Positions 17,580-29,827 are shown, counted from the stretch's first letter. The stretch: DNA of 64,000 nucleotides from Burkholderiaceae bacterium (GCA_031291325.1 JARLJG010000053.1:1-64000), one strand, 5' to 3'. Translations and numbers: made by a program. The notes: generated by a model not told the origin, from the letters alone.

Positions 17580-17581
17580 GC

Positions 17582-18706
17582 TTGGCTGTCGATAACGGGC
17601 TGGAAGCTTGGATCCGGCTTGAACAAACCGCAGGAGTCGGGCCGGAAACCGCGCGCAAATTGCTGGCAGCGTTCGGTTTGCCGGAAAACATTTTTGCCGC
17701 CGGCTATTCGGCTTTGCGCGCACTCGTATCGGATCGCATTGCGCTGGCGCTGACCACCGCGCCATCGCGCGAAACCAAAGCGCTGATTGAGCGCTCGCTG
17801 GAATGGGCCGATCAGCCCGGCAACCGCATCCTGACCCTGGCCGACACCGACTATCCGGCACTGCTGCTGGATATCCCCGACCCGCCCATTGTGCTGTATA
17901 CAAAGGGCCGCATCGAATTGCTGCACGCGACCTCGCTGGCCGTGGTCGGCAGCCGCAATGCGACTGCCCAGGGACTCTCCAACGCTGCAAAATTCGCCGA
18001 AACCATCACCCAGGCGGGCATCCACACCGTATCCGGCTTGGCGCTGGGAATCGATTCGGCGGCGCACGACGGCAGTTTGCGCAGCTATCAATTGCAAGCC
18101 GGCGGCGCGTCGACGGTCGCGGTGATCGGCACCGGGATCGACATCGTTTACCCGGCGCGCAATCGCGATTTGGCGCACCGGATTGCGCAAGACGGCTGCA
18201 TCGTCAGTGAGTACCCACTAGGCATGCCGGCGATGGCCACCAATTTCCCGCGCCGCAACCGCATCATCAGCGGGCTGGCGCGCGGCACCCTGGTCGTCGA
18301 AGCCGCTGCGCAATCCGGTTCGCTGATTACCGCGCGCATGGCTGCCGAGCAGGGCCGCGAAGTGTTTGCGATTCCGGGTTCGATCCACTCGCCGTTGTCG
18401 AAAGGCTGCCATCAACTGATCAAGCAAGGCGCGAAGCTGGTCGAGTCGGCGGAAGACATTCTGGAAGAATTGACCAATTTCATCGGCCGGCGCAATCCGC
18501 CCCTCGCAGTTGGCGGCAAGATATCGACGCCGGGTAAAAGCGACGACCCGCTGCTGGCCTGCATGGGCTTTGAAGCGATCGACGCCAATACGCTGTCGCT
18601 ACTCTCGGGACTGGACGCCGCCTCGCTGGCCGCGCAGTTGATGTGCCTGGAACTGGAAGGGGCGGTCGAAATGCTGCCCGGCGGCACTTATCGGCGCATT
18701 GCCTGA
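17582..18706 (+). CDS. dprA: DNA-processing protein DprA
   Basis: A 374-residue protein with an N-terminal helix-hairpin-helix/SAM-like region (LEQTAGVGPETARKLLAAFG), the Rossmann-like DprA core (LAVVGSRNATAQG, SGLALGIDSAAHDG, VIGTGIDIVYPARN, FPRRNRIISGLA) and a C-terminal winged helix. DprA loads RecA on incoming single strands during natural transformation. The start is a TTG at 17582, 2 bp after the LysM gene, so translation is probably coupled and weak. Confidence 0.96.
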   Translation: MAVDNGLEAWIRLEQTAGVGPETARKLLAAFGLPENIFAAGYSALRALVSDRIALALTTAPSRETKALIERSLEWADQPGNRILTLADTDYPALLLDIPDPPIVLYTKGRIELLHATSLAVVGSRNATAQGLSNAAKFAETITQAGIHTVSGLALGIDSAAHDGSLRSYQLQAGGASTVAVIGTGIDIVYPARNRDLAHRIAQDGCIVSEYPLGMPAMATNFPRRNRIISGLARGTLVVEAAAQSGSLITARMAAEQGREVFAIPGSIHSPLSKGCHQLIKQGAKLVESAEDILEELTNFIGRRNPPLAVGGKISTPGKSDDPLLACMGFEAIDANTLSLLSGLDAASLAAQLMCLELEGAVEMLPGGTYRRIA

Positions 18707-18857
18707 TCGCAGCGATTCTGCCTCCCAATCGCGATATTTCTCACCAATTTTCAGTTCAAGCCCGGCAAAGAGCACACTTTCTCACACAAAGTCTATAATC
18801 GACTCTATTAGGCCGCGCTTGATTGCGCTTTCTTCAACTTCGGCGGGATAGCGATCT

Positions 18858-19337
18858 ATGTTTGATGTCCTTGTATACCTCTACGAGACGTATTATCGTC
18901 CCGACGCCTGCCCCGATCCAGAAGCATTGGTCAAGAAGTTATCGGCGGTCGGGTTTGAAGAGGAAGAGATCTCGAAAGCGCTGGGCTGGCTGACCGATTT
19001 GGCGGTGACCACCAACGAGTTTTCGGATCTCTTTCCGCAGCAAGCTGCGTTTTCCTTTGGAACGCGCATCTACGTCGACTGCGAACTCGACCAACTCGGC
19101 ACGGCGGCGGTCGGCTTCATCCAATTCCTGGAGTCGGCAAAAGTCATCAATCCGATCCAGCGCGAAATCGTCATTGAACGCGCGCTGGCAGCCGGCGAGT
19201 CGCCGATGTCGCTCGACACGCTCAAGGTGATCGTGCTGATGGTGTTGTGGAGCCAGGGCAAGGAACCGGACAGCCTGATGTTCGACGAGTTATTTATCGA
19301 CGAGGACGACGACCCTCAACCGCGACTGTTGCATTAA
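18858..19337 (+). CDS. smg: Smg family protein (DUF494)
   Basis: A 159-residue, mostly helical acidic protein starting [20 protein letters not shown], with [20 protein letters not shown] in the middle. This matches Smg/DUF494, found next to dprA and a topoisomerase in many proteobacteria; its function is unknown. It has its own likely promoter: a perfect TATAAT at 18794-18799, about 60 bp before the start codon, with no good -35. The C-terminus ends in a Asp/Glu run ([10 protein letters not shown]). Confidence 0.93.
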   Translation: MFDVLVYLYETYYRPDACPDPEALVKKLSAVGFEEEEISKALGWLTDLAVTTNEFSDLFPQQAAFSFGTRIYVDCELDQLGTAAVGFIQFLESAKVINPIQREIVIERALAAGESPMSLDTLKVIVLMVLWSQGKEPDSLMFDELFIDEDDDPQPRLLH

Positions 19338-19740
19338 GGTCACAAAGCAAGAGAATTTTTCCTTATCAAGACTGAATGCTGTCAGAAATACGATGTCTTG
19401 TCGTTTTTTGTCCGCGAATGTCAGCGATCTGCAAACATCACTATTGAAATCCGCACATCGAAACTTGGTTGCCGATGTCGATTTGGACGTGAACTTTTGC
19501 TTTTGCTTGATAATTTACCGCCGGTTCTAGTTGCCTGAATATTCATAAGCACTACTAAATCTGTCACATGCTTGCAGATTTCCTTGCAACGCGCTTATCA
19601 TTGGCCCCTAAATCGCCACCTAATTGCATTATTGATAGGGAATTGTCATTTGGCAATCCCTATTCCAAGCGCATCGGTTTGCACTACCTTGCAAACTAAA
19701 TGCGTGTGGACTACATTACGCACCTTTCAGGACCAAACTT
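19338..19740. other. 403 bp leader region before topB with two hairpins
   Basis: No credible ORF. It is AT-richer than the flanks. Two hairpins lie near topB: ATAGGGAATTG/CAATCCCTAT (19635-19663, one bulged base) and GTTTGC/GCAAAC (19677-19696). The region probably contains the topB promoter and a structured 5' leader; I see no recognised riboswitch. Confidence 0.5.
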
Positions 19741-22377
<2,637 letters not shown>

Positions 22378-22393
22378 AGGTAGTTCTTGCGGG

Positions 22394-22696
22394 TTATTTG
22401 TCGGACTCGGCTGCGTCCTCAACCGGCACATAGCGCCGCTCGCCCGTGGCAGGCTGATACAGCACTTGCATCAGCTTGCCGCTTTCGGGATCGATGAAGC
22501 GCTCCGGCGTTGCTTGCCACTCGCCAGCGCCGGAATCGCTGCGCTGCGCATAGCGCCAACGCTCGAACACCACCGCCAGCAGCAGCACCAAGCCCCACAG
22601 CGCCATCGGCCATGCGTGCGCTTCTCCCGCCAGCACGCGGGAAACCCCGAATAGCGTCAAGACACAAGCAAATCCGAGCAATACCTTGCGCAACAT
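22394..22696 (-). CDS. Small two-TM membrane protein, unknown
   Basis: A 100-residue protein starting MLRKVLLGFACVLTLFGVSR; ATG at 22696 is one base after the preceding stop codon. TM segments lie at about 5-20 and 30-48, then a cytoplasmic or periplasmic tail with WQATPERFIDPESGKLMQVL and GERRYVPVED. The WxATPERFxDPxSGxxxxV tail recurs in small uncharacterised betaproteobacterial proteins as far as I recall. Coupled to the YbjQ gene upstream. Confidence 0.7.
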   Translation of the reverse strand: MLRKVLLGFACVLTLFGVSRVLAGEAHAWPMALWGLVLLLAVVFERWRYAQRSDSGAGEWQATPERFIDPESGKLMQVLYQPATGERRYVPVEDAAESDK

Positions 22697-22697
22697 G

Positions 22698-23021
22698 TCA
22701 GGCCGCCTTCTCAATCACGACGACCGTGCCGTAAGCGACGATTTCGCTCATGGTCTGGCCGATCTCGGACGAATCGAAGCGCATCATGACGACGGCGTTG
22801 CCGCCCATGCGCTGCGCATTTTTCACCATCCGATCGACTGCGTGACGCCGCGTTTCTTCCAGCAATTGCGTGTACTCGGTGATTTCACCGCCGAACAGCG
22901 AGCGCAAGCCGGCCATGATATTGCCCGCCAAGCCGCGACTGCGCACCACGACGCCAAAGACTTGCCCTTTGACTTCCAGCACGCGATGCCCGACGATATT
23001 TTCCGTAGTGACGACTAACAT
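22698..23021 (-). CDS. YbjQ/UPF0145 family protein
   Basis: A 107-residue protein from the ATG at 23021 (MLVVTTENIVGHRVLEVKGQ), with VVRSRGLAGNIMAGLRSLFG, GEITEYTQLLEETRRHAVDR and NAVVMMRFDSSEIGQTMSEI. These are the signature blocks of UPF0145/YbjQ, pentameric proteins once annotated as heavy-metal binding. The function is unknown. The family has no catalytic motif. It is the first gene of a two-gene unit. Confidence 0.92.
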   Translation of the reverse strand: MLVVTTENIVGHRVLEVKGQVFGVVVRSRGLAGNIMAGLRSLFGGEITEYTQLLEETRRHAVDRMVKNAQRMGGNAVVMMRFDSSEIGQTMSEIVAYGTVVVIEKAA

Positions 23022-23290
23022 GTGATCTCTCCATTGACGACGACCGGCCCTTTCGTTAAATGCTGCCGGACGATTCAGGCAGCGTTGGCCGTTGCTCAAT
23101 GGAACTGTACTCGAGTTAAGCCAGGTAGAAAACGGTAATCGGCACCACGTATCACCATCGGCCACACAAATTGCCCGAAGGAAATGGCGATATTATTTTT
23201 TTTATTATGTGCCAAAGAATGCTCTATGATTTGCATGCTGGATTAACAATTTGGGTGAATCGACAAACATTTTCATTTGGGAGCAACGCA

Positions 23291-23635
23291 ATGGACGAAT
23301 TAGTCGTAAATGCACCAAGCCAGGACGATCGCAATCTCGCCATGATCGCGCACTTGCTGGGGATCATCTCTTCGTTTTTGGGCGCGCTGATTATCTGGCT
23401 AATCAAGAAAGACGAATCGCCGTTTGTCGCGCAAGAAGCGAAGGAAGCGTTGAATTTCCAGATTACGCTGTTTATTGCCCATGTAATCGCCGGCGCGCTG
23501 ATTTTCGTTGTGATCGGCTTGCTGCTTGTGCCGCTGGTATGGGTGGTCAATATCGTCTTCAGCATCATGGGCGCGATGAGCGCATCGAAGGGACAAGGCT
23601 ACCGCTATCCGTTTGCGATCCGCCTGATTAACTGA
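23291..23635 (+). CDS. DUF4870 (Tic20-like) membrane protein
   Basis: A 114-residue protein from the ATG at 23291, preceded by a good GGGAG ribosome-binding site. The order is DDRNLAMIAHLLGIISSFLG (TM1), IWLIKKDESPFVAQEAKEAL-NFQ, two more TM helices, then SASKGQGYRYPFAIRLI. The K-x-x-S-P-F-V-x-x-x-A-K-E-A-L-N-F-Q signature is DUF4870. The role is unknown. The 269 bp upstream contain no gene. Confidence 0.9.
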   Translation: MDELVVNAPSQDDRNLAMIAHLLGIISSFLGALIIWLIKKDESPFVAQEAKEALNFQITLFIAHVIAGALIFVVIGLLLVPLVWVVNIVFSIMGAMSASKGQGYRYPFAIRLIN

Positions 23636-23675
23636 TCCGGGCCAGGGGAGCGCAAAGGATATCGACCGGATATCT

Positions 23676-24161
23676 TCAGCGATGCGCGCGTTGCGATTCG
23701 AATTCCAGCAACGCGCGCTTGCGCTCCAGCCCTCCTGCATAGCCGGTGTGCGCGCCATTGCTGCCCAGCACGCGATGGCAGGGCACCACGATCGAGACCG
23801 GATTGCGGCCTATCGCCGCCCCCACCGCCCGCGCCGCAGTCGGTCGACCGACGCGTTGCGCATGTTGCGCATAGCTGATCGTGTCGCCGTAGGGAATCGT
23901 CAGCAATTGCCGCCACACCGCTTGCTGAAACGGCGTGCCCGACAAGTCGAGCGGCACATCGAACCCGGTTCGCGTGCCGGCAAAAAATTCCTGCAATTGC
24001 AGCGCGGCTTGCTGCAGGATGGGGTGCTGCGGATCGAGCCGCCAATCCCCCTTGCCCTTGAAATGCTTGTGTTCTTCAAAATAAATGCCGCGCAATCCGG
24101 CGTCGCTGGCAGCCACTAGCAGGGGCCCGAGCGGACTCGCCATTTCACAGTAATAAATCAT
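23676..24161 (-). CDS. ogt: Methylated-DNA--protein-cysteine methyltransferase
   Basis: A 161-residue suicide repair protein. The active-site motif IVVPCHRVLGSNG is intact, as is the DNA-binding helix-turn-helix with TPFQQAVWRQLLTIPYG and AVGAAIGRNP. It transfers O6-alkyl groups from guanine to the Cys. The ATG at 24161 is preferred to that at 24173 because GAGGTG lies 5 bp before it. It follows the Ada-AlkA fusion by 8 bp, so direct-reversal and base-excision alkylation repair form one operon. Confidence 0.95.
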   Translation of the reverse strand: MIYYCEMASPLGPLLVAASDAGLRGIYFEEHKHFKGKGDWRLDPQHPILQQAALQLQEFFAGTRTGFDVPLDLSGTPFQQAVWRQLLTIPYGDTISYAQHAQRVGRPTAARAVGAAIGRNPVSIVVPCHRVLGSNGAHTGYAGGLERKRALLEFESQRAHR

Positions 24162-24169
24162 GTCGCACC

Positions 24170-25669
24170 TCATGCAGTAACTTTGTTGCTCAAGGAATTC
24201 CATAGCAGCAGCGCAGCATAGCCGCGCCACGGCGACCAGTCGGCGGCGCGCGCCAGCAATTGCTTTTCGGTCAGACGTCCATTCGGCGCAGTGGTGTCCG
24301 CCGCCGCCTTTTGCAAACCAAGGTCGCCAGCCGGAAACGCATCCGGGAAGCGCAGCGCGCGCAAGGCGATATATTGCGCAGTCCATTCGCCGATCCCGCG
24401 CACGCTTTTCAATTGTTCGACTGCCTGTTGCAAATTGCAGGCTGGGTTCAAATTCATGCCGCCAGCGGCTGCAAATTGCGCCAGATTAACGATGGTCCCG
24501 GCCCTGGAAGCCGGCAAGCCGATATGCGCGATGTCGGCGCACGACGCCGCCGCCAGCACTTCGGCAAGCGGGAAATGGTGCGTGACTGCGGCAATCGGCG
24601 TGCCGAACGCCGCGCCGAAACGCTGCACCAGACGCCCCGATAGCGTGGTGGCGCCGGCCACGCTCACTTGCTGGCCCAGCACCGCGCGCACCGCCAGCTC
24701 GAACACGCTAAAGGTGCCGGGCACGCGCAAGCCCGACGCGATTTTCAATTGCGCGGCCAGCAAGGGATCGTGCATCAGGTGCGCATCGATGGCCGCCGGG
24801 TTGGCATCCAGATCGAATTGCGTGCGCACTTGCGACAACAAAAACATCAGGTGCGGCGCCAACTGCGGCGCTACCTCCAGTTCGAGCTGCATTTTCGCGC
24901 CCAGGTGGCGCACCCGCAGCCAGCCTTCTGCATCGCCGATGCGCACGCTGCGCGCATACGCCGCTTCGTCCGCCAACACCGCCTCGACGCCGGGAATCGC
25001 GCGGCCTGCCAAATAGCGCAGCATTTCGCCCCAATCGAACGGTGGCCGATAGGCCAGCCGCAGCACCAGCGCATCGCCGCTTTTCGCTTCCTTTTTCGCC
25101 TGCCGCCGCACTGCGGTCGGCGCCATGCCGTAACGCTGGTCGAACAAGGCGTTGAAGCGGCGCAGGCTGCCGAAGCCGGCGGCAAAAGCCAATTCGGTCA
25201 TCGGCAAATCGGTCTCTTGCAACAGCTTCTTGGCGAACAACAGGCGCTGCGTTTGCGCCAGTTCGACCGGGGTCACGCCGAAGTGCTGCAACAGCACGCG
25301 CCGCAATTGGCGCGAAGACAGGCCGACTTGCGCGGCCAAGCCTTCCAGATCGCCGCCGTTCAAGGCGCCGGCGGCAATCCTTTGCCACACCGCATACGCG
25401 AGATTTTGCTGCAACGCATACGGCGCCAGTTCGGGACGGCAGCGCAGGCAGGGGCGATATCCAGCCGCTTCGGCCAGCGCCGCGTTCGGGAAAAATGTGC
25501 AAGACGAAGCGCGCGGCGTCTTGACCGTGCATACCGGGCGGCAATAGATTCCCGTGCTTTTCACGCCGGTGAAAAACACACCGTCGAAGCGCGTGTCGCG
25601 CGCGCTCAACGCGCGGTAGCAGGCTTCGCTATCGAGCGGCGCGGACGCATTGGTAGAGGGCTTTTCCAT
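24170..25669 (-). CDS. alkA: Ada regulatory domain fused to AlkA 3-methyladenine glycosylase
   Basis: A 499-residue three-part protein. Residues 14-90 form the Ada zinc domain (RFDGVFFTGVKSTGIYCRPV, CTVK, CLRCRPE) whose Cys accepts methyl from phosphotriesters. Residues 95-185 form an AraC-type helix-turn-helix (LAAQVGLSSRQLRRVLLQHF, MTELAFAAGFGSLRRFNALF). Residues 200-499 form AlkA (FELAVRAVLGQQVSVAGATT, helix-hairpin-helix LKSVRGIGEWTAQYIALRAL with the catalytic Asp in FPAGDLGLQ). It likely senses methylation and activates its own operon including ogt. The length is standard for this fusion. Confidence 0.95.
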   Translation of the reverse strand: MEKPSTNASAPLDSEACYRALSARDTRFDGVFFTGVKSTGIYCRPVCTVKTPRASSCTFFPNAALAEAAGYRPCLRCRPELAPYALQQNLAYAVWQRIAAGALNGGDLEGLAAQVGLSSRQLRRVLLQHFGVTPVELAQTQRLLFAKKLLQETDLPMTELAFAAGFGSLRRFNALFDQRYGMAPTAVRRQAKKEAKSGDALVLRLAYRPPFDWGEMLRYLAGRAIPGVEAVLADEAAYARSVRIGDAEGWLRVRHLGAKMQLELEVAPQLAPHLMFLLSQVRTQFDLDANPAAIDAHLMHDPLLAAQLKIASGLRVPGTFSVFELAVRAVLGQQVSVAGATTLSGRLVQRFGAAFGTPIAAVTHHFPLAEVLAAASCADIAHIGLPASRAGTIVNLAQFAAAGGMNLNPACNLQQAVEQLKSVRGIGEWTAQYIALRALRFPDAFPAGDLGLQKAAADTTAPNGRLTEKQLLARAADWSPWRGYAALLLWNSLSNKVTA

Positions 25670-25748
25670 GCCGCATTTATACGCTGCGGCCTGGTTGGCG
25701 TCTAGCCGTTTTCGGACATGCATTTGCGCGCGCAGGCCAAATGCATAA

Positions 25749-27248
25749 TCACGCAGCGATATGCCGTGCTTGGCGTTGCGGCAATGCCGCGTTTGCGTTC
25801 TCGGCAACGGCGGTTGCGCGTGTCGGTTTGGGCGCCTGCCCGGCATAATCGGTGCTCAACAGCTTGTTGATCTCGCCCGCATCCATGCCGCGAGCGCGCA
25901 ACCACTCGGCCACCAGACCGGCCAGACGATCCATCGCGATCCGATGCGTGGCATCGGTCTTCGCGTACAGCCAGTCGCTGAAGGCCATGAAATTGCCGAA
26001 CGGCGCTGCCGCCAACAAGCGCGGCAAGGTATGCGCGAAGCGGCCGGAATTGGCAACCAGATCCCAGTAGCGCGCAAAGCGCACCAGCCGCTGCATGCTG
26101 GAAAAATCGATGCGGTCGGTCGCCAGGATCGTGTACGGCGGATGCGGATCGAACACCAGACCGTAAGTCAGCGTATGCCGAATCACCGGCGTGCCGCGCA
26201 AGCGCTTCAAGATGCCGAACTGGATTTCATGCGGCTGCAACGCAACCAAGCGGTCGAAGCCGGCAGCGAAACTGTCGATGTCCTCGCCCGGCAAGCCGGC
26301 AATCAAGTCGACGTGCAGATGCGCATGCGAATGCCGGCACAGCCAGGCGATATTTTCCGCCGCCTTGCTGTCGTCTTGCTTGCGGCTGATCAGCGCTTGC
26401 ACTTGCGGGTTGAAGGTCTGGATGCCGATTTCAAGCTGCAGCGTGCCGGCGGGGAAGCGTGCGATCGCATCCTTCAATGCGTCCGGCAGGTGGTCGGGCA
26501 CGACTTCAAAATGTGCGAACACCGGATCGTCCGGCGTCGCTGCCAGTTTGTCGAGGAAGAATTGCATGATCCGCAAACTCGACTTGATATTCAGGTTGAA
26601 GGTGCGGTCGACGAATTTGAACAGCCGCGCGCCGCGCGCATGCAGCAATTCCAACTGCGCGAGAAAGCGCTCGAGATCGAAGGGCCAGGCGGTCTTGTCG
26701 AGCGACGACAGGCAAAATTCGCATTTGAACGGACAGCCGCGCGACGCTTCCACGTACAGGATGCGATGCGCGATGTCCTCGTCCGCATACAGCGCATACG
26801 GCATGGCGATCTCGGCCAGCGGCGGTTGCACGCCCGCATGGATTTTCATCAGCGGCTGCGGGCCGTCGAGAATCTGGCGGCACAGGCTGGCAAAGCTGAC
26901 GTCGCCCCAGCCGGTAATCAGGTAATCGGCCAATTGCACGATCGCTTGCTGCTCCGGCTCGTAGGACACTTCCGGGCCGCCCAGCACGACGACGGTTTGC
27001 GGCGACACCCGCTTGAGCATCGCCACGACCTTGGTGGTTTCTTCGACGTTCCAGATATACACGCCGAAGCCGACGATCTGCGGCTTCTGCTCCAGCAACT
27101 TTTCGACAACGTCGGCGGTCTTCGCGCCGATCACGAATTCGCGAATCTGCGTCCTCGCTTGCAAGTCTCCCATGTTGGCCAGCAGGTAGCGCAAGCCGAG
27201 CGACGCATGCGCGTAGCGCGCATTGAGGGTGGACAGCAAGATGGTCAT
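25749..27248 (-). CDS. B12-binding domain radical SAM protein
   Basis: A 499-residue protein. An N-terminal cobalamin-binding-like Rossmann domain (TILLSTLNARYAHASLGLRY, IVGFGVYIWNVEET, VLGGPEVSYEP) precedes a radical SAM barrel with the cluster motif CPFKCEFC near residue 175 and SRGC in front of it. Later blocks include LQLEIGIQTFNPQVQALISR and HLHVDLIAGLPGED. A DUF4080-like C-terminal region follows. The N-terminal domain lacks the canonical DxHxxG, so B12 may not be axially ligated. The substrate is unknown; relatives include anaerobic Mg-protoporphyrin cyclase-like and methylthiotransferase-like enzymes. Confidence 0.9.
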   Translation of the reverse strand: MTILLSTLNARYAHASLGLRYLLANMGDLQARTQIREFVIGAKTADVVEKLLEQKPQIVGFGVYIWNVEETTKVVAMLKRVSPQTVVVLGGPEVSYEPEQQAIVQLADYLITGWGDVSFASLCRQILDGPQPLMKIHAGVQPPLAEIAMPYALYADEDIAHRILYVEASRGCPFKCEFCLSSLDKTAWPFDLERFLAQLELLHARGARLFKFVDRTFNLNIKSSLRIMQFFLDKLAATPDDPVFAHFEVVPDHLPDALKDAIARFPAGTLQLEIGIQTFNPQVQALISRKQDDSKAAENIAWLCRHSHAHLHVDLIAGLPGEDIDSFAAGFDRLVALQPHEIQFGILKRLRGTPVIRHTLTYGLVFDPHPPYTILATDRIDFSSMQRLVRFARYWDLVANSGRFAHTLPRLLAAAPFGNFMAFSDWLYAKTDATHRIAMDRLAGLVAEWLRARGMDAGEINKLLSTDYAGQAPKPTRATAVAENANAALPQRQARHIAA

Positions 27249-27272
27249 GGACGGTTATAAGCTCGACAAACG

Positions 27273-27308
27273 AAAATGGCCGACTCGCACGGCAGAGTCG
27301 GCCATTTT
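27273..27308 (-). terminator. Strong hairpin after the acyl-CoA ligase
   Basis: AAAATGGCCGACTC and GAGTCGGCCATTTT form a perfect 14 bp stem with an 8-nt loop. It begins 28 bp past the stop codon of the ligase gene and carries its own A/T flanks. It probably ends that transcript before the radical SAM gene. Confidence 0.75.
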
Positions 27309-27336
27309 ACGCTAACGGCGTCCAGCGTTGCTGTGC

Positions 27337-28998
27337 CTATTCTCCGGCCAGCTCCTTTTCCTGCAGCGTGCGCCACATGACCTTGCCGGTCGCCGACTTC
27401 GGCAGCGTGTCGACGAATTCCACCAATTTCGGCGTCTTGTAGGCAGCCATGTTGTCGTGCGCCCAATCGATGATCGCTTGCGGCGTCACTTCGCTGCCCG
27501 GCCTTTTGACGACGACCGCTTTCACGGTTTCGCCGCGATACGGGTCGCGCGCGGCGATGATGCAGCATTCCTGCACGTCGCGATGGCGATACATCATCGC
27601 CTCGACTTCCGCCGGCCAGACCTTGTAGCCGCTGGCGTTGATCATGCGTTTCAAGCGGTCGGTGAAAAAGAAAAACCCTTCATCGTCGATATAGCCGAGA
27701 TCGCCGGAACGGAAGAAGCGTTTGCCGTCCAGTTCGACGAAGGCATCGGCAGTCTTTTGCGGATCGTTCCAGTAGCGCTGGAATACTTGCGGGCCGTGCA
27801 TGATAATCTCGCCGACTTCGCCGACCGGCATCGCGGCCAGCGTAACCGGATCGACCACGCGCGCATCGACGTTGCAAATTGGAATGCCGAGGCATTGCTT
27901 TTTCAAGCGCTGCGGCGGATTGGTATGGGTCGCGGCCATCGTTTCCGATAGTCCATAACCTTCCATGTATTCCTGCCCGGTCAAGTCTTTGAGCTTTTGC
28001 GCAATCGCCTCCGGCATCGCCGCGCCGCCGCCGGACACGCGCTGCAAGCTGGAGATATCGTAGCGATCGAGTTGCGGATTGGAGAGAAAATCGATCATCA
28101 TGGTCGGGATCACCGTCCATGAAGTGACGCCATAGCGGGTAATCAATTGGCCGGCGACATCGCGGTCCCAGCGCGGCAGGATCGCAATCGCCGCGCCGAA
28201 GAATAGCGGCGCATTCATGCTCACTTGCATGCCGGTCACATGGAAAAACGGCAACACCGCCAGGCTGACTTGGTCCGGCACCGGGTTGACCGACCACGCC
28301 ACGCTGACCACAGCATTGAACATCACCGAACGGTGCGTATGCACGCAACCCTTCGGCTTGCCGGTCGTGCCCGAGGTATACGGCATGCAGGCCAGGTCGT
28401 CCGGGCCGGCCAGATGCGGCGCCGGCGCACGGTCGGCGGCGATACAATCCTTCCAGGCGGCGACGCCCGGCAGCACCGGCACATCGCGCTCGGCACGGAT
28501 GAATTCCGGCAGCGTCAATTCGGTGGCCACCGTCAGATAATCGGAATAAGTTGCGACCACCGCATGCTGCAAACCGGCCTCACCCAGCAAGGGCGCCAAC
28601 CTGGGGAATACTTCTTGCGACGCCAGCACGACTTTCGCGCCGCTATCCTTGACGTAATGCGACAACTCGTCGGTGAGCAACATCGGATTGACCGGCACCA
28701 CCATCGCATCGGCGCGCAAGATCGCATAGTAGGCAATCACGTATTGCGGACAATTTTGCATGTCCAGCAACACCCGGTCGCCGCGTTGCACGCCGCACAC
28801 CTGCTGCAAATAACCTGCCAGCGCATCGACCTCGGCGCGCAATTGCCGGTAACTAATCAAGGAATCGTAGAAGATGATCGCCGTCTTGTCCGGGTAACGG
28901 CGCGCCGCTACTTCCAGGTTGACATAGAGGCTGGTCTCGGGCGCGGTCAGCGCATGCGGCAATCCGACCGGCCAGTGTGGATAGTGTTGTGTATTCAA
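27337..28998 (-). CDS. Long-chain acyl-CoA synthetase (FadD-like)
   Basis: A 553-residue adenylate-forming enzyme. The P-loop is MPYTSGTTGKPKGCVH, the A5 motif EGYGLSETMAATHTNPP, the A7 motif FRSGDLGYIDDEGFFFFTDR, then LKRMINASGYKVWPAEVEAM and the A10 Lys in PKSATGKVMWRTL. It activates a carboxylic acid to acyl-AMP and then acyl-CoA. The start is TTG at 28998, forced by an upstream stop codon; GGGAG lies very close to it. The YPHWPxGLPxxLxxPxTSLY N-terminus is typical of fatty-acid ligases. No metabolic neighbour indicates a substrate. Confidence 0.9.
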   Translation of the reverse strand: MNTQHYPHWPVGLPHALTAPETSLYVNLEVAARRYPDKTAIIFYDSLISYRQLRAEVDALAGYLQQVCGVQRGDRVLLDMQNCPQYVIAYYAILRADAMVVPVNPMLLTDELSHYVKDSGAKVVLASQEVFPRLAPLLGEAGLQHAVVATYSDYLTVATELTLPEFIRAERDVPVLPGVAAWKDCIAADRAPAPHLAGPDDLACMPYTSGTTGKPKGCVHTHRSVMFNAVVSVAWSVNPVPDQVSLAVLPFFHVTGMQVSMNAPLFFGAAIAILPRWDRDVAGQLITRYGVTSWTVIPTMMIDFLSNPQLDRYDISSLQRVSGGGAAMPEAIAQKLKDLTGQEYMEGYGLSETMAATHTNPPQRLKKQCLGIPICNVDARVVDPVTLAAMPVGEVGEIIMHGPQVFQRYWNDPQKTADAFVELDGKRFFRSGDLGYIDDEGFFFFTDRLKRMINASGYKVWPAEVEAMMYRHRDVQECCIIAARDPYRGETVKAVVVKRPGSEVTPQAIIDWAHDNMAAYKTPKLVEFVDTLPKSATGKVMWRTLQEKELAGE

Positions 28999-29110
28999 GT
29001 CTCCCGCCTATTTTATTTGTTTGGCTGATTCGATTATAGCGGCGTTCTCGACTCGGTGCGCGGGCGGCAAGCTGCGGCTCGAATGGGCGACCTTGTGCTT
29101 GATAGTTTTG

Positions 29111-29737
29111 CTACACCTGACCGCGCGCCTGCCGATTGGACGCAAGTATGTTGCCGCGTTGCGTCGCCCGCCCTTCTCGCACGGTGGCGACCCAGCCGGC
29201 AGTATCGATCACCGCCGCGAAATTGCTGTGGAATACCACGCCGAAGACGCGCTGTATCTCTTCTGCAGTGGCGCTGCCGGCGGCGTTCGCATAGGGCAGC
29301 GCACCGCTGGCATCGGCCAGGAATTCCACCGTGAAACCCGCATGCTTGGCGTACACGATGGTCGACGCGTCGCAGTTATGCGTCATATAGCCGGCAATGG
29401 CGAGCGTATCGATGGCGTTGTCGGCCAGCCATTGCGCGAAATCGGTATTGGCGAAAACGCTGGCCATCGTCTTGCGGATCAAGTGGTCGCGTGGCCTGTC
29501 GGCAACCACCGGATGCAGCTCCCAGCCGTGCGAGCCTCTGGCAAAAATCGGCGCCTGTTCGTCCTCGTCGTGCTGCACGACGACAATCGGTATCCCGGCG
29601 GCGCGCGCGGCGTCCATCGCCAAGCCGATATTGGCCAGCGATTGCTGCACTGGCGGGTATTCGATGGGCAGCTTGCCGCTGACGTATTCGTTTTGCACGT
29701 CGATGACGATCAGTGCGCGTTTTGGTGCGGCCGACAT
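29111..29737 (-). CDS. Isochorismatase-family cysteine hydrolase
   Basis: A 208-residue protein from the ATG at 29737. The family triad is visible: Asp in ALIVIDVQNEYVSG, Lys in HLIRKTMASVF, and the nucleophile Cys in AIAGYMTHNCDAST. Such enzymes hydrolyse amides such as nicotinamide or carbamoyl compounds; the exact substrate is not clear. It is divergent from an FtrA-like AraC regulator, a common pairing in Burkholderiales, implying that the regulator controls it. Confidence 0.9.
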   Translation of the reverse strand: MSAAPKRALIVIDVQNEYVSGKLPIEYPPVQQSLANIGLAMDAARAAGIPIVVVQHDEDEQAPIFARGSHGWELHPVVADRPRDHLIRKTMASVFANTDFAQWLADNAIDTLAIAGYMTHNCDASTIVYAKHAGFTVEFLADASGALPYANAAGSATAEEIQRVFGVVFHSNFAAVIDTAGWVATVREGRATQRGNILASNRQARGQV

Positions 29738-29827
29738 GATGTTCTCCTTGGTGGTTGTGCTTGGTGGCTGCGAACCGCAGTGCAGTTCGTAACGCAGATT
29801 TTCACTCGTCGTGCCGCTCGGCGACAG

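Noticed and set aside
25749..27248. Cobalamin riboswitch or B12 link for the radical SAM gene
   Set aside because: No B12-box sequence upstream, and the N-terminal domain lacks DxHxxG.
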